From positions 124,001 to 188,000 of the forward strand of contig NZ_CP162005.1 of NCBI RefSeq assembly GCF_040822065.1: a DNA stretch of 64,000 bases, given 5' to 3'. The notes under the pieces are model-generated. The model was not told the DNA's origin, searched no databases, and was given only the letters and a program-made list of their open reading frames with translations. The stretch comes from Pedobacter sp. WC2423. GTDB taxonomy: Bacteria > Bacteroidota > Bacteroidia > Sphingobacteriales > Sphingobacteriaceae. Positions within the stretch are counted from its first letter, which is position 1. Each line of letters starts with the position of its first letter. Positions 1-8,729 of this stretch are shown piece by piece. Made by a program: the position numbers and the translations under genes.

Positions 1-220
1 GAATATCAGAGCTACAGTAACCACTACCGTTCCTAACTTTGTTCGTGGTGCCGTTGTTCCGCTCACCTTACTTTTTCAACTGTTAAAAGGTGCTTTCGGC
101 GGAAATATTATCCATTCCGGAATCACAGTGGCAATAATCAGCTTTGCGGTTGCATTTTATGCCTTAAGCAGGATGAAAGAGACTTTCTTTAAGGACCTGG
201 ACTATGTAGAAGAGTTTTAG
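1..220 (+). CDS. MFS transporter, C-terminal end (partial)
   Basis: An open frame enters from the left edge (frame begins at base 2) and stops with TAG at 218-220, giving about 72 residues. The visible part has two hydrophobic stretches (around VVPLTLLFQLL and GITVAIISFAVAFYAL) and then a short charged cytoplasmic tail ending DYVEEF. This fits the last one or two membrane helices of a major facilitator superfamily permease. It lies 68 bases upstream of a gluconate kinase on the same strand, so a sugar-acid or gluconate permease is a reasonable guess. The family assignment rests on the tail and the neighbour only. Confidence 0.55.
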   Translation, partial: NIRATVTTTVPNFVRGAVVPLTLLFQLLKGAFGGNIIHSGITVAIISFAVAFYALSRMKETFFKDLDYVEEF

Positions 221-288
221 ACTTATTTATATAGATCAGGATACCTGGTATCTTGAATAAAGTTTAAATTGCGGCTTAATCAATACTC

Positions 289-1785
289 ATGCAATATATC
301 CTTGGAATAGACATTGGAACCGGAAGTACTAAAGCAGTAGCTGTAGGAGCAGATCATAAAGCTTTTGATAGTAGTCAGTATTTTTATCCAACCGAGGTCA
401 AACAACCTGGTTATAGTGAGCAGGATCCTGAGCTGATCTGGAAAGCCTTTCAGCAAAGTATAAGTGCTATAGTTACCGGGCTGAAGTCTGGTCCTGAGGC
501 AATCAGTTTGAGCTGTGCTATGCATAGTTTGATTGCTGTAGATGAAAATGGGAAAGCATTGGCGCCAATGATGACCTGGGCAGACAGCAGAAGTACCCCG
601 GTTGCAGCTTCTTTATTAGCGACTCCATTGGGTGCACTCTTATATAAAGCAACGGGTACACCAGTTCATTCGATGTCTCCTTTATGCAAAATTATCTGGA
701 TCAGGGAGAATCAGCCTGAATTTTTCAAAAGTGTTTATAAATTCATCTCTATCAAAGAATATATCTGGTATCGTTTGTTTCATACTTTTGAGGTGGATTA
801 TTCAGTAGCCTCCTGTACCGGGCTTATGGATATTCAGCGGCTTGTCTGGCATCCGGAAGCTTTAGCTGCCGCCGGAATCAGGCCGGAACAGCTTTCTGCT
901 TTGGTGAGTACACATTATTTAAGAAAAGATGCTGATCCTTCAGCAGGCTTATCCTGTTTGAATAAAAATACACCTTTTGTGATCGGAGCAACGGATGGCT
1001 GTCTGGCTAATTTAGGAACAGGGGCAGTAAAACCAGGAATTGCAGCTTTAACGATAGGAACAAGCGGGGCTTTAAGAGTTGCGGGTGATACTGCTGTATT
1101 GAATGAGCAGGCAATGACTTTCAGTTACCGGCTGGATGAAGAGACTTTGATCAATGGAGGGCCTGTCAATAACGGAGGAATTGCCTTGAAATGGCATATG
1201 AAGAATGTCCTTCAAAAAACAGCGCTCAATGAAAATGATTACAACGACGTACTGAATAAAATTGAAGCTATTAAACCTGGTGCTGAAGGCCTTATTTTTC
1301 TGCCTTATTTACAGGGAGAGCGTGCTCCAATCTGGGATTCCAAAAGTTGCGGTACATTTTTCGGAATCCGTCTGAATCATCAGACCGCTCATTTTACCCG
1401 TGCGGTAATTGAAGGAATTTGTTTCGCTCTGAATGATGTTTTACTGGCATTAACTGCCTCAGGGCAAGAAATAAAACAGTTAAATGTAAGCGGAGGTTTT
1501 GTGACTTCGGCCATATGGCTGCAAATTATGGCTGATATAACAGGCAAAAGACTTTTGTTATATAGTGTGGAAGATGCTTCGGCAGTAGGGGCGGCTTATG
1601 TTGCGTTTAAAGCACTCGGTCTTTCAGCAGCTTATCCACTTCCAGATCAGCAGGACATTACCTATATTGAACCTGATGAAAAGAATCACCTGAGTTATCA
1701 AACCAGTTTTGGTCTTTACAAAAAGATATATAAACAGCTAAAAGGAGTGATGCACGAAATTTATGATTTGCAGAACAACAGTTAG
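289..1785 (+). CDS. gntK: Gluconate kinase, FGGY family
   Basis: This 498-residue cytoplasmic sugar kinase probably phosphorylates D-gluconate to 6-phosphogluconate with ATP. The N-terminal phosphate-binding motif DIGTGSTKA lies at residues 7-15. The central part follows the GntK pattern closely: SLSCAMHSLIAVDENG, MTWADSRS, TGTPVHSMSPL, and a VDYSVASCTGLMD stretch. The C-terminal ATPase half contains LTIGTSGALR, LPYLQGERAPIWD and NVSGGFVTS. The length is typical of FGGY kinases. The ATG at 289 sits directly before the conserved N-terminus. It follows an MFS permease tail in the same direction, suggesting a two-gene uptake and phosphorylation unit. Xylulokinase is the main alternative, but the match to the Bacillus GntK pattern is better. 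Confidence 0.85.
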   Translation: MQYILGIDIGTGSTKAVAVGADHKAFDSSQYFYPTEVKQPGYSEQDPELIWKAFQQSISAIVTGLKSGPEAISLSCAMHSLIAVDENGKALAPMMTWADSRSTPVAASLLATPLGALLYKATGTPVHSMSPLCKIIWIRENQPEFFKSVYKFISIKEYIWYRLFHTFEVDYSVASCTGLMDIQRLVWHPEALAAAGIRPEQLSALVSTHYLRKDADPSAGLSCLNKNTPFVIGATDGCLANLGTGAVKPGIAALTIGTSGALRVAGDTAVLNEQAMTFSYRLDEETLINGGPVNNGGIALKWHMKNVLQKTALNENDYNDVLNKIEAIKPGAEGLIFLPYLQGERAPIWDSKSCGTFFGIRLNHQTAHFTRAVIEGICFALNDVLLALTASGQEIKQLNVSGGFVTSAIWLQIMADITGKRLLLYSVEDASAVGAAYVAFKALGLSAAYPLPDQQDITYIEPDEKNHLSYQTSFGLYKKIYKQLKGVMHEIYDLQNNS

Positions 1786-1790
1786 CCTTA

Positions 1791-1835
1791 AAGCAGAAAA
1801 GCTGTTCCCGGTTGTCAGGAACAGCTTTTCTGCTT
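1791..1835. terminator. Bidirectional terminator hairpin
   Basis: Perfect 18-bp arms at 1791-1808 and 1818-1835 enclose a 9-nt loop. The arms are A/T-rich at the base, so the hairpin can end transcription of gntK from the left and of the converging gene at 1846-2526 from the right. Confidence 0.8.
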
Positions 1836-1845
1836 ATAATTCATC

Positions 1846-2526
1846 TTATTGGTGAACAGAATTGTAACTCTTTACCAGTGAAGTCAGAGATTTTACATCA
1901 AAATATTCTATTCCTTTAATGCGTTCAGTCAGGTCCTGATCATCCGACATTTTCTCCATTAAAATATTTTTAATATACTGTGTATTTGTATCTGAATTAT
2001 CCGGAGTAATCTCCATCATATCACCAGAACCTGGTTTTTCTATATAATATAACGCGCGGCGTTCTCTTCTGGGACGGTCATCATCATCTCCACGACCGCC
2101 AAAACTTATGCCTCCGCCAATTCCAACACCACTATAACCTCCGGTTCCAATACCCAGACCGATGGAAGGTGAAAAACGAACCCGTCTTCTTGGTTTTTCA
2201 GTAACTCCTGTGCTGCCACCCATTGAATATAAATTCAACTTTCCTGCTTCTACCAATTTAAAGAAACGGTATCCGGCTTTCTTGTTCGCTAAAAAAGGCT
2301 TGCTGACATAGGTTTCCCCATTCCATAAAAACTCCTTAATATCTTTAGCATTATACTGCGCCATTGTTCCATCGTCTTTCTTGAGACCAACCGTCAGGAA
2401 ATCGGTTCCCTGTATGGTTCCGCGGACAAAATTACCAGTATCAATCACTACAGCATCCTGTGCGGAAGCAGCCAGTGCAAGTAAAGAGAAGAGTACCAGT
2501 GTACTCACATATTTTATTAACCTCAT
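1846..2526 (-). CDS. Secreted hypothetical protein with glycine-rich centre
   Basis: I do not recognise this 226-residue protein. It begins with a clear signal peptide (MRLIKYVSTLVLFSLLALAASA, cut before QDAVV). After a roughly 80-residue region predicted to be beta-rich comes a glycine-rich stretch (GIGTGGYSGVGIGGGISFGG) and an acidic/arginine patch (GDDDDRPRRERR). The C-terminal third is alpha-helical and charged. It is probably exported to the periplasm or outer membrane. It stands alone on the minus strand and converges on gntK with a shared terminator. No catalytic motif is visible. Confidence 0.7.
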   Translation of the reverse strand: MRLIKYVSTLVLFSLLALAASAQDAVVIDTGNFVRGTIQGTDFLTVGLKKDDGTMAQYNAKDIKEFLWNGETYVSKPFLANKKAGYRFFKLVEAGKLNLYSMGGSTGVTEKPRRRVRFSPSIGLGIGTGGYSGVGIGGGISFGGRGDDDDRPRRERRALYYIEKPGSGDMMEITPDNSDTNTQYIKNILMEKMSDDQDLTERIKGIEYFDVKSLTSLVKSYNSVHQ

Positions 2527-2659
2527 ATCGATTCAAATAACTTCTTATCAATCCAAATAACGTGAATTATTTACTAATTGTTGTCATAGGCAGCTCAGAT
2601 ATGCAAAATGCCCTGAAAATTATCCAGGGCATTCTTTTCGTGCTATTCAGTCAGGAAGC

Positions 2660-2878
2660 TTAAGCTGCTTTTTTTACAGCTGTTGTCTTCTTAACTGTTG
2701 TTTTTTTTACTTCTTTGTTTGTCTTAAAACGCTTATCAGGTGTTCCGTCTTTTTTCAAAGGCTGTTTGTTCTTTTTATAACGCATATCTTTTGACCCATC
2801 CTTTTTTGTCTGAGCGAATGTTTGCGTGGTTGTAAAAGCCATTACAGCCAACAGCATCATAACGATTAACTTTTTCAT
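2660..2878 (-). CDS. Small secreted lysine-rich protein with internal repeat
   Basis: This 72-residue protein has a signal peptide (MKKLIVMMLLAVMAFTTTQTFA) and a very basic mature part. The mature part contains two copies of a 15-residue repeat of the form KKDGxxDxRxKxNKx, followed by a lysine/threonine/valine tail ending KKTTAVKKAA. Similar short exported proteins with the KKDGTPDKRxKxNK repeat are common in Sphingobacteriaceae; their function is unknown to me. It is likely a nucleic-acid- or surface-binding periplasmic protein, which is inference from charge alone. It has its own short intergenic regions on both sides. Confidence 0.7.
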   Translation of the reverse strand: MKKLIVMMLLAVMAFTTTQTFAQTKKDGSKDMRYKKNKQPLKKDGTPDKRFKTNKEVKKTTVKKTTAVKKAA

Positions 2879-3019
2879 ATTGCGGTTTTTTAAAATTTAC
2901 ATGAAGCTATAAAACATTTTCCAGATTCGCTAGTATATCCAGCCGAATTATAACTGGCGTATTTTCTGCTTCTTTTGAGCATAACATACAAATAACGTAC
3001 CATGACTAAATAAATACTA

Positions 3020-3050
3020 AAAAAGGGATTAGCACTGCTAATCCCTTTTT
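3020..3050. terminator. Terminator hairpin downstream of response regulator
   Basis: Perfect 13-bp arms at 3020-3032 and 3038-3050 enclose the 5-nt loop CACTG, with A5 and T5 tracts at the base. It lies 22 bases beyond the stop of the minus-strand response regulator and is symmetric enough to work from both sides. Confidence 0.75.
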
Positions 3051-3071
3051 GCTGTTCAGGCGAATGAAATA

Positions 3072-4481
3072 TTATTCAGTGACTCTTTTTAAGCCGAATT
3101 TCTCAATTTTACTGTACAAGTGACTACGTTGAATATCAATATCATCCGCAGTTTTAGAAACGTTCCAGTTGTTCTTTTCCAATTTAAACTTGATGAATTC
3201 TCTTTCCGCATGATCTTTGTAATCCTGGAAATTTGTGAATTTATCGTAATTGGTTGTTCCTGCAGATGAACCGTTGCTATTACCGTTAAAACCATGATTT
3301 GCGGCACCAATGTTGGTTCCTCCACCTGGATTGGCAAATGCAACAACCTCATGTTCAGAGATAATCTTATCACTTAGAATAATCAGACGTTCAATCATAT
3401 TGTGTAACTCACGTACGTTTCCTGTCCATGGTAAGTTTTGCAATGCAACCATTCCGGCTTCACTGATCTTTTTAACGGGCATGCCATAATCCTTACAAAT
3501 ATCTTCCAGGAAGCTCATTGCGATCTCAGGAATATCCTCACGGCGTTCTGTTAAATGAGGAACATGAATGTTGATGACATTTAAACGGTGGTATAAATCC
3601 ATTCTGAAATTGCCATCTTCAATTTCTTTCATCAGGTCTTTGTTGGTTGCAGCCAGGACACGTACATTAACTTCTAATTCCTTTTCACCACCAACACGCG
3701 TAATCTTATGTTCTTGTAAAGCACGAAGTACTTTTGCTTGTGCAGAAAGACTCATATCCCCGATTTCATCCAGGAACAAAGTACCACCATTGGCCAGTTC
3801 GAATTTACCGATACGCTGTTTTACAGCAGAGGTAAATGATCCCTTTTCGTGACCGAAAAGTTCACTTTCAATCAGTTCAGATGGGATTGCAGCGCAGTTC
3901 ACTTCAATTAAAGGGTTCTCTGAACGGTGTGATTTTTCATGTAACCAACGGGCTACTAGTTCTTTACCACTACCATTTGCACCTGTAATCAATACACGGG
4001 CTTCAGTAGGGGCAACACGTTCAATCGTTTCTTTAATTTTATTGATATTCTCTGAACTGCCCAGGATATCTCTTGTTTTACTTACTCTGCGTTTTAGAAC
4101 TTTAGTCTCAGTAACCAGGTTACCTCTGTCCAGTGCATTTCTGACAGTAATCAGTAAACGGTTTAAATCAGGTGGTTTAGAGATAAAGTCAAAAGCACCC
4201 TTTTTGCTGGCTTCAATAGCCGTTTCTACAGTACCATGGCCGGAGATCATAATAAATGGTAAATCAGGACTGTAGGCCAATGCTTGTTCAAGCACTTCCA
4301 TACCATCCATCTTATTCATTTTTATATCACATAATACCAGGTCGTATTTCTTTTTTTTGATCAGATCTAATCCATCAACTCCATTATCAATATCCTCTAC
4401 CTCGTAATTTTCGTACTCTAAGATCTCACGTAATGTGCTTCTTATCGCACGTTCATCATCAATAATTAATAATTTAGCCAT
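3072..4481 (-). CDS. Sigma-54-dependent response regulator (NtrC family)
   Basis: This 469-residue transcription activator has three domains. The receiver domain (about 1-120) has acidic residues D8/D9, phospho-acceptor D52 in CDIKM, and a conserved lysine in the SKPPD stretch. The AAA+ domain (about 140-380) has Walker A GANGSGKE, Walker B TLFLDEIGD and an arginine-finger region. The C-terminal Fis-type helix-turn-helix lies in the last 45 residues (WNVSKTADDIDIQRSHLYSKI). The sigma-54 contact loop reads GSFTSA instead of the usual GAFTGA. A glycine/asparagine/serine-rich linker separates the AAA+ domain from the HTH. No sensor kinase is next to it, so it is an orphan here. Confidence 0.9.
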   Translation of the reverse strand: MAKLLIIDDERAIRSTLREILEYENYEVEDIDNGVDGLDLIKKKKYDLVLCDIKMNKMDGMEVLEQALAYSPDLPFIMISGHGTVETAIEASKKGAFDFISKPPDLNRLLITVRNALDRGNLVTETKVLKRRVSKTRDILGSSENINKIKETIERVAPTEARVLITGANGSGKELVARWLHEKSHRSENPLIEVNCAAIPSELIESELFGHEKGSFTSAVKQRIGKFELANGGTLFLDEIGDMSLSAQAKVLRALQEHKITRVGGEKELEVNVRVLAATNKDLMKEIEDGNFRMDLYHRLNVINIHVPHLTERREDIPEIAMSFLEDICKDYGMPVKKISEAGMVALQNLPWTGNVRELHNMIERLIILSDKIISEHEVVAFANPGGGTNIGAANHGFNGNSNGSSAGTTNYDKFTNFQDYKDHAEREFIKFKLEKNNWNVSKTADDIDIQRSHLYSKIEKFGLKRVTE

Positions 4482-4552
4482 AGGGGTTGTTAGTCTTTTA
4501 TCGGATACGAATATATTTACTAATTATCAAATAATACAGATAAAATAAAAAA

Positions 4553-4936
4553 ATGCAAGCCTGTAAGCCGGGTTCTGTACCTTGATAAATCAAAGCTTCT
4601 ACCATTAATCTACTATAAATGTCGCCATTTATCTCTAACGACCTACCCACTGACATCGGACGAGCAGCCCTACATGCGTCAGCCTATTTGGTCTTTCAAC
4701 TCCCGGGGTTTACCATCCCTTCCGGTCACCCGGAAAATTCGTGAGCTCTTACCTCGCGATTTCAACCTTACCTGTGCCCTTACAGGCCATCGGCGGTATA
4801 TTTTCTGCGGCACTTTCCATAATTCAGGTCTTCAATCCCAAACCTCTTCCCGTTAGGAAGCGGGATGCTCTGTGTTGCCCGGACTTTCCTCTTTAAGATG
4901 CCGGAGCATTACTTACAGCGATAGAACAGCTTGCAT
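4553..4936 (-). ncRNA. rnpB: RNase P RNA (bacterial class A)
   Basis: On the minus strand the 5' part contains the universally conserved RNase P block GAGGAAAGTCCGGGCAACAC (complement of about 4873-4892), and the 3' part contains ACAGAACCCGGCTTA (complement of 4564-4578). The two ends, GCAAGC near 4555-4560 and its complement near 4929-4934, pair to form helix P1. The roughly 384-nt span matches the usual class A length. This is the catalytic RNA that trims tRNA 5' leaders. No protein is encoded here. The exact ends are good to a few bases. Confidence 0.93.
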
Positions 4937-4971
4937 TTTGCGCAAAGGTACAGAAACCGATTTAAAAAATA

Positions 4972-5391
4972 CTACTTGCAGTTCTTTAGATCGTTTTCTA
5001 CCTGCTGAGTACTGTACATTCCTTGTCGATGACCGAAGCCATTGGTGATATAGACCACTAATTGTGCAATATCTATATTAGCCAGGTTAAATTCAGGCAT
5101 TTTACCTTCATAAACCTGTCCATGTACCGTAACCGGTGTTGAAATTCCATTTTTAATAATACAAGCCAGCTTTTCTTTATTCGCTTTCATGAAAACACTA
5201 TCCGTAAGCGGAGGGGTTAAAGCACCCAATCCTTCACCTTTTCCACCATGACAATTCTGGCAATGCTTAATATAAAGATCTCTTCCATTTACATAATAAG
5301 CATCCTGCTGTACCGTTTCTGCCGTCTGGCAAGAATAAAACATGCTGATCAGCGCAAGCGAAACCAGGGTAATGATTATAAATTTCCTCAT
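4972..5391 (-). CDS. Cytochrome c lipoprotein
   Basis: This 139-residue protein carries a lipoprotein signal peptide (lipobox ending FYSC, cysteine near residue 21) and one haem-binding motif CQNCH with the typical following GGKGEG. An axial methionine is likely in the GKMPEF stretch. It is a class I mono-haem cytochrome c anchored in the periplasm. It starts 2 bases after the stop of the SCO gene upstream on the same strand, so the two form an operon. SCO proteins help assemble the copper centre of cytochrome oxidase, so this protein is probably an electron carrier or accessory for a terminal oxidase. Confidence 0.88.
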   Translation of the reverse strand: MRKFIIITLVSLALISMFYSCQTAETVQQDAYYVNGRDLYIKHCQNCHGGKGEGLGALTPPLTDSVFMKANKEKLACIIKNGISTPVTVHGQVYEGKMPEFNLANIDIAQLVVYITNGFGHRQGMYSTQQVENDLKNCK

Positions 5392-5393
5392 CT

Positions 5394-6047
5394 CTATTTT
5401 TTATCCTCTGCTAATAAAACCGGAATATCTTTTTCTAATTGTGCTACCTGTTCAGGATTTGTTCCATCATAAGCACCGCGGATTCTTCTGTCTTTATCAA
5501 TTAAAACCAGAAAGCCCTGGTGCACATAACCATCTCTGTTTGTACTATCGACCTGAACAGCGACCAGATAACTTTTCTCTGCTAAAGTATAAACACTGTC
5601 TTTCGGACCGTATACAAATTGCCATTTCGGACCATCCACGCCAAGCTTTTGTGCATACTTTTTAAGCACTGAAGGTGTGTCATACTTAAAATCTATCGTA
5701 TGTGATAAAAACATGACATCAGGATTATTTTTGAACTTTTCTGAGATCATTTTCAAGTTTCTATGCATAATAGGGCAGATACTCGTGCAGGAAGTGAAAA
5801 AGAAATCGGCAATATATATTTTACCTTTAAAATGGTCGTTTGTAATATATACACTATCCTGATTCAGGAATTTAAAAGCGGGTATAGTTTGATAAATGGT
5901 ATCAACACCAGCCGTCCCATCGCTGTTTTTGACTGTTTTAGTGTCTCTTAAGCCATATATCGGAAGTTTTCTTTCATTCTTGCAGGAAGAAGCAAACAGC
6001 GTGGCAGTCAGTAAAATAGCGAAGATAAGTAGGTATTGATATCTCAT
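5394..6047 (-). CDS. SCO1/SenC family copper chaperone lipoprotein
   Basis: This 217-residue thioredoxin-fold lipoprotein has a lipobox ending ASSC near residue 22. It shows the SCO signature: copper/thiol motif CTSIC within FFFTSCTSICPIMH, and the conserved distant histidine in LSHTIDFKYDTP. Proteins of this family deliver copper to the CuA centre of cytochrome c oxidase or act as periplasmic thiol reductases. It is the first gene of a two-gene operon with the cytochrome c gene at 4972-5391. A paralogue lies at 8114-8728 with almost the same core (IPAFKFLNQDS, FFFTSC), indicating duplication within the neighbourhood. Confidence 0.9.
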   Translation of the reverse strand: MRYQYLLIFAILLTATLFASSCKNERKLPIYGLRDTKTVKNSDGTAGVDTIYQTIPAFKFLNQDSVYITNDHFKGKIYIADFFFTSCTSICPIMHRNLKMISEKFKNNPDVMFLSHTIDFKYDTPSVLKKYAQKLGVDGPKWQFVYGPKDSVYTLAEKSYLVAVQVDSTNRDGYVHQGFLVLIDKDRRIRGAYDGTNPEQVAQLEKDIPVLLAEDKK

Positions 6048-6118
6048 AATAAAATTTATTGATCCGGCAAAGGTACGCTACTATAAAAATAAAGTGTAAC
6101 ACAGCTGTAAATATTTAT

Positions 6119-6126
6119 TAGTTTTG
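6119..6126 (+). promoter_or_regulatory. Candidate -7 promoter element for fabH
   Basis: TAGTTTTG matches the Bacteroidota -7 consensus TAnnTTTG and lies 22 bases before the fabH start codon. I see no convincing -33 element, so only the -7 box is claimed. Confidence 0.5.
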
Positions 6127-6147
6127 CGCCAAGAATTGTAATGCTTA

Positions 6148-7149
6148 ATGAGAAAGAGATATAATGCTGCCATAACAGCTTTGGGAGGATATGTACCGGA
6201 AACCATTTTAACCAATCACGATCTGGAGAAAATGGTGGATACGAATAGTGACTGGATTATTTCAAGAACTGGTATCCATGAGAGAAGAATCCTTAATGAT
6301 GATTCACTTGCAACTTCCGATTTAGCTACCATGGCAGTCAAAAGACTGTTGGAAGATAGTCACATTAACCCCGATGAAATCGAATGCGTAATTGTAGCTA
6401 CGGCTACTCCAGATTATATTATGGTTTCCACCGCTAGTATTGTCTGTGAAAAAGCAGGATTGAAAAATGCTTGGGGTGTGGATTCCAATGCGGCTTGTAG
6501 TGGCTTTCTCTATGCACTGACTCTGGGTGCCAGCTTAATTGAGAGCAACCGTTACAAAAATGTAATTGTGATCGGTGCAGATGCAAACAGTTCTATAGTT
6601 AATTATGAAGACAGAAATACCTGTATTCTTTTTGGTGACGGTGCAGGAGCAGTTTTACTGGAACAAACTGAAGCAGAAACAGGATTGGTAGATAATGTAT
6701 TCAGAACTGACGGCCTTGGTAAAGAACACCTGATCGTTACCGCTGGTGGTTCATTAAATCCATCCTCACTGGATACGCTTGGCAAGAAACAGAATTACAT
6801 TTCTCAAAATGGAAGGATTGTTTTTAAAGCTGCAATTGAAGGCATGACGCAGACCTGTAATGAGATCATGGAAAGAAATCATCTGGAGATTAAAGACATC
6901 AGCTGGTTGATTCCGCATCAGGCTAATCTGCGTATCATTCAGGCAGTAGGAGATAAGTTAGGCTTGAAAGAAGACCAGGTAAAGGTTAACATTCAGCTTT
7001 ACGGCAATACAACTGCTGCAACGATCCCATTATGTATGTGGGAATTTAAAAATGATTTCAAAGAAAATGATAACTTGTTGCTCACCGCTTTTGGTGCAGG
7101 ATTCTCCTGGGGAGCAACCTATTTAAAATGGGGTAAATTAAGGGGGTAA
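6148..7149 (+). CDS. fabH: 3-oxoacyl-ACP synthase III (KAS III)
   Basis: This 333-residue condensing enzyme joins an acyl-CoA primer to malonyl-ACP to start fatty acid synthesis. The thiolase-fold triad is visible: the active cysteine in AACSGFLYAL, the histidine in PHQANLRI, and the asparagine in YGNTTAATIPL. The N-terminal TNHDLEKMVDTNSDWI and RTGIHERR segments are typical of KAS III. The length is standard. A good -7 element lies 22 bases upstream of the ATG. It is not next to other fab genes, so it may be one of several KAS III paralogues, which are common in Bacteroidota. Confidence 0.9.
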   Translation: MRKRYNAAITALGGYVPETILTNHDLEKMVDTNSDWIISRTGIHERRILNDDSLATSDLATMAVKRLLEDSHINPDEIECVIVATATPDYIMVSTASIVCEKAGLKNAWGVDSNAACSGFLYALTLGASLIESNRYKNVIVIGADANSSIVNYEDRNTCILFGDGAGAVLLEQTEAETGLVDNVFRTDGLGKEHLIVTAGGSLNPSSLDTLGKKQNYISQNGRIVFKAAIEGMTQTCNEIMERNHLEIKDISWLIPHQANLRIIQAVGDKLGLKEDQVKVNIQLYGNTTAATIPLCMWEFKNDFKENDNLLLTAFGAGFSWGATYLKWGKLRG

Positions 7150-7155
7150 CAATCC

Positions 7156-7530
7156 ATGTTCACACGCTTTATAGCTATATTACTTTTAATGTGTTCGGTT
7201 TCAGTAAGCCTGTCGGGACTTTTTGTCGTTGCAGGTTTCGAGATGAACCAGGGGTATATTGCCAAAGAGCTTTGTGTGAATAAAGATAAACCACAATTGC
7301 ATTGCAATGGGAAATGTTACCTGATGAGAAAGCTTAAACAAGCACAGGAGAAGGAGCAGAAACAAGATCATCAGTTTCAGAAAATCCAGTTGCAGGAAGC
7401 TATAGTTTCTACCCCTTTTATATTTAAACAATATTCTTTTATTGCGATAAACCTGCGTATTCCCTTAACAACGGGAGTACCAGTTGCGCGTCTGAGCGCT
7501 ATTTTCCATCCTCCGCAGTTCTCCTGCTAA
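7156..7530 (+). CDS. Small membrane-anchored protein with CNGKC motif
   Basis: This 124-residue protein is of unknown function. A single N-terminal hydrophobic segment (residues 5-27) should act as signal or anchor. It is followed by a short extracytoplasmic region with two potential cysteine ligands in LHCNGKCYLM plus an earlier cysteine in KELCVNK, then a glutamine/lysine-rich helix. Short proteins with an LxCxGKCYL motif are recurrent in Bacteroidota; I infer metal or thiol chemistry because it sits 6 bases after fabH and upstream of a SCO/PepSY cluster. It may be co-transcribed with fabH. Confidence 0.65.
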   Translation: MFTRFIAILLLMCSVSVSLSGLFVVAGFEMNQGYIAKELCVNKDKPQLHCNGKCYLMRKLKQAQEKEQKQDHQFQKIQLQEAIVSTPFIFKQYSFIAINLRIPLTTGVPVARLSAIFHPPQFSC

Positions 7531-7679
7531 TACTATCTTTTAATTCAATTTTTTATAAGTCTGTTTAATCTAAAGCAGGCTGTCAAATGATGTAATACAA
7601 TTTTTGCAGTATATCAGGATGGTTTTAAAGCTCACGATCCTGCAGGATTGTCCATACGTCGCTATTCAAACCATACAAT

Positions 7680-8114
7680 ATGAAATTATTTTTAGCCGTA
7701 CTCGTATTAGTTACAGGAGCAGTTGCCTGTACTCAAAATCCAAATTATAAGTCAGAAAGAGATGAAGTCATGAAATTTCATGATGTGGTGATGGAAGATC
7801 ATGGTATACTGGTCAACAATCAGATGAAGCTGGATTCTATGCTGAAAGAAATACCTGCGCTGAAAACCAGGTTTCCTTCTACCGATACTTTAAAAGAAAA
7901 AGAAGTGATGAAAGCTACGCTGGCCAGGTTAAACGTAGCTGAAGAGTTAATGAATGACTGGATGCACAAATTTGAACCAGATGTGACCGGTAAATCCAAT
8001 GAAGATGCGATTAAATATTTTAGAGCAGAACGGATTAAAATCGGAAAGATAGATAGTTTGTATAAAGCTGAAATTAAGTCGTCTGATGCTTACCTTAAAC
8101 AATTCAGGAAATAA
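7680..8114 (+). CDS. Hypothetical lipoprotein upstream of SCO
   Basis: This 144-residue lipoprotein has a lipobox ending AVAC (cysteine near residue 17). The mature part is almost entirely alpha-helical and charged (KFHDVVMEDHG, LARLNVAEELMNDWMHKFEP), and ends KQFRK. I recognise no catalytic motif. The histidine and methionine content would allow metal binding, but this is speculative. The stop codon overlaps the ATG of the SCO gene by one base (TAATG), so the two are translationally coupled and probably work together in the periplasm. Confidence 0.7.
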   Translation: MKLFLAVLVLVTGAVACTQNPNYKSERDEVMKFHDVVMEDHGILVNNQMKLDSMLKEIPALKTRFPSTDTLKEKEVMKATLARLNVAEELMNDWMHKFEPDVTGKSNEDAIKYFRAERIKIGKIDSLYKAEIKSSDAYLKQFRK

Positions 8115-8728
8115 TGGGAAAGAAATTAATTTACCTGTTTCTGCTGCTGGCAGTAGTTGCAGGTTGTAAAGATAAAGCAAAAAGACTCCCTTTTTTACAG
8201 CAGGATATTACCGGTACTGATACGACCTACCGGACTATTCCGGCCTTTAAATTTCTGAATCAGGATAGCGCAGTGGTGACCAATAAAGATTTTGACGGCT
8301 CCATTTATGTCGCTGATTTCTTTTTTACGTCCTGCCCTACAATCTGCCCGACCATGCACCGCAACCTGTTGAAAGTATATCATAAGTATTTAAATAATCC
8401 GGAGGTGAAATTAGCTTCACACACCATTGATGTGAAATATGATACGCCTTCAAGAATGAAAGCTTATGCAACTAAACTAGGAATTAAAGGTACGCAGTGG
8501 GAGTTTTTATGGGGAACCAAAGAAGAAATTTATGCTTTGGCCGAACGTAATTACCTGGTTTCTGTAGGACAGGATAAGGCTGCACCAGGTGGTTTCATTC
8601 ATCAGGGATATCTTGTGCTGGTGGATAAAGATAAAAGGATCAGAGGCGCTTACGATGGAACAGTAGATGCCCAGGTAGAACAGCTCATGAAGGATATGGA
8701 TATCCTGCTGGCAGAATATAAACACTAA
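8114..8728 (+). CDS. SCO1/SenC family copper chaperone lipoprotein (second copy)
   Basis: This 204-residue lipoprotein has a lipobox ending VAGC near residue 18. It carries the SCO copper/thiol motif CPTIC in FFFTSCPTICPTMH and the distant histidine in SHTIDVKYDTP. It is closely related to the protein at 5394-6047 over the whole thioredoxin fold. It is coupled to the lipoprotein gene upstream and followed after one base by a PepSY membrane protein, so 7680-10307 looks like one operon. A role in copper delivery or periplasmic redox control of a respiratory enzyme is likely. Confidence 0.9.
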   Translation: MGKKLIYLFLLLAVVAGCKDKAKRLPFLQQDITGTDTTYRTIPAFKFLNQDSAVVTNKDFDGSIYVADFFFTSCPTICPTMHRNLLKVYHKYLNNPEVKLASHTIDVKYDTPSRMKAYATKLGIKGTQWEFLWGTKEEIYALAERNYLVSVGQDKAAPGGFIHQGYLVLVDKDKRIRGAYDGTVDAQVEQLMKDMDILLAEYKH

Positions 8729-8729
8729 G

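Noticed and set aside
4674-4856. Open frame of 60 codons on the plus strand
   Set aside because: It lies fully inside the RNase P RNA gene and is an accidental frame.
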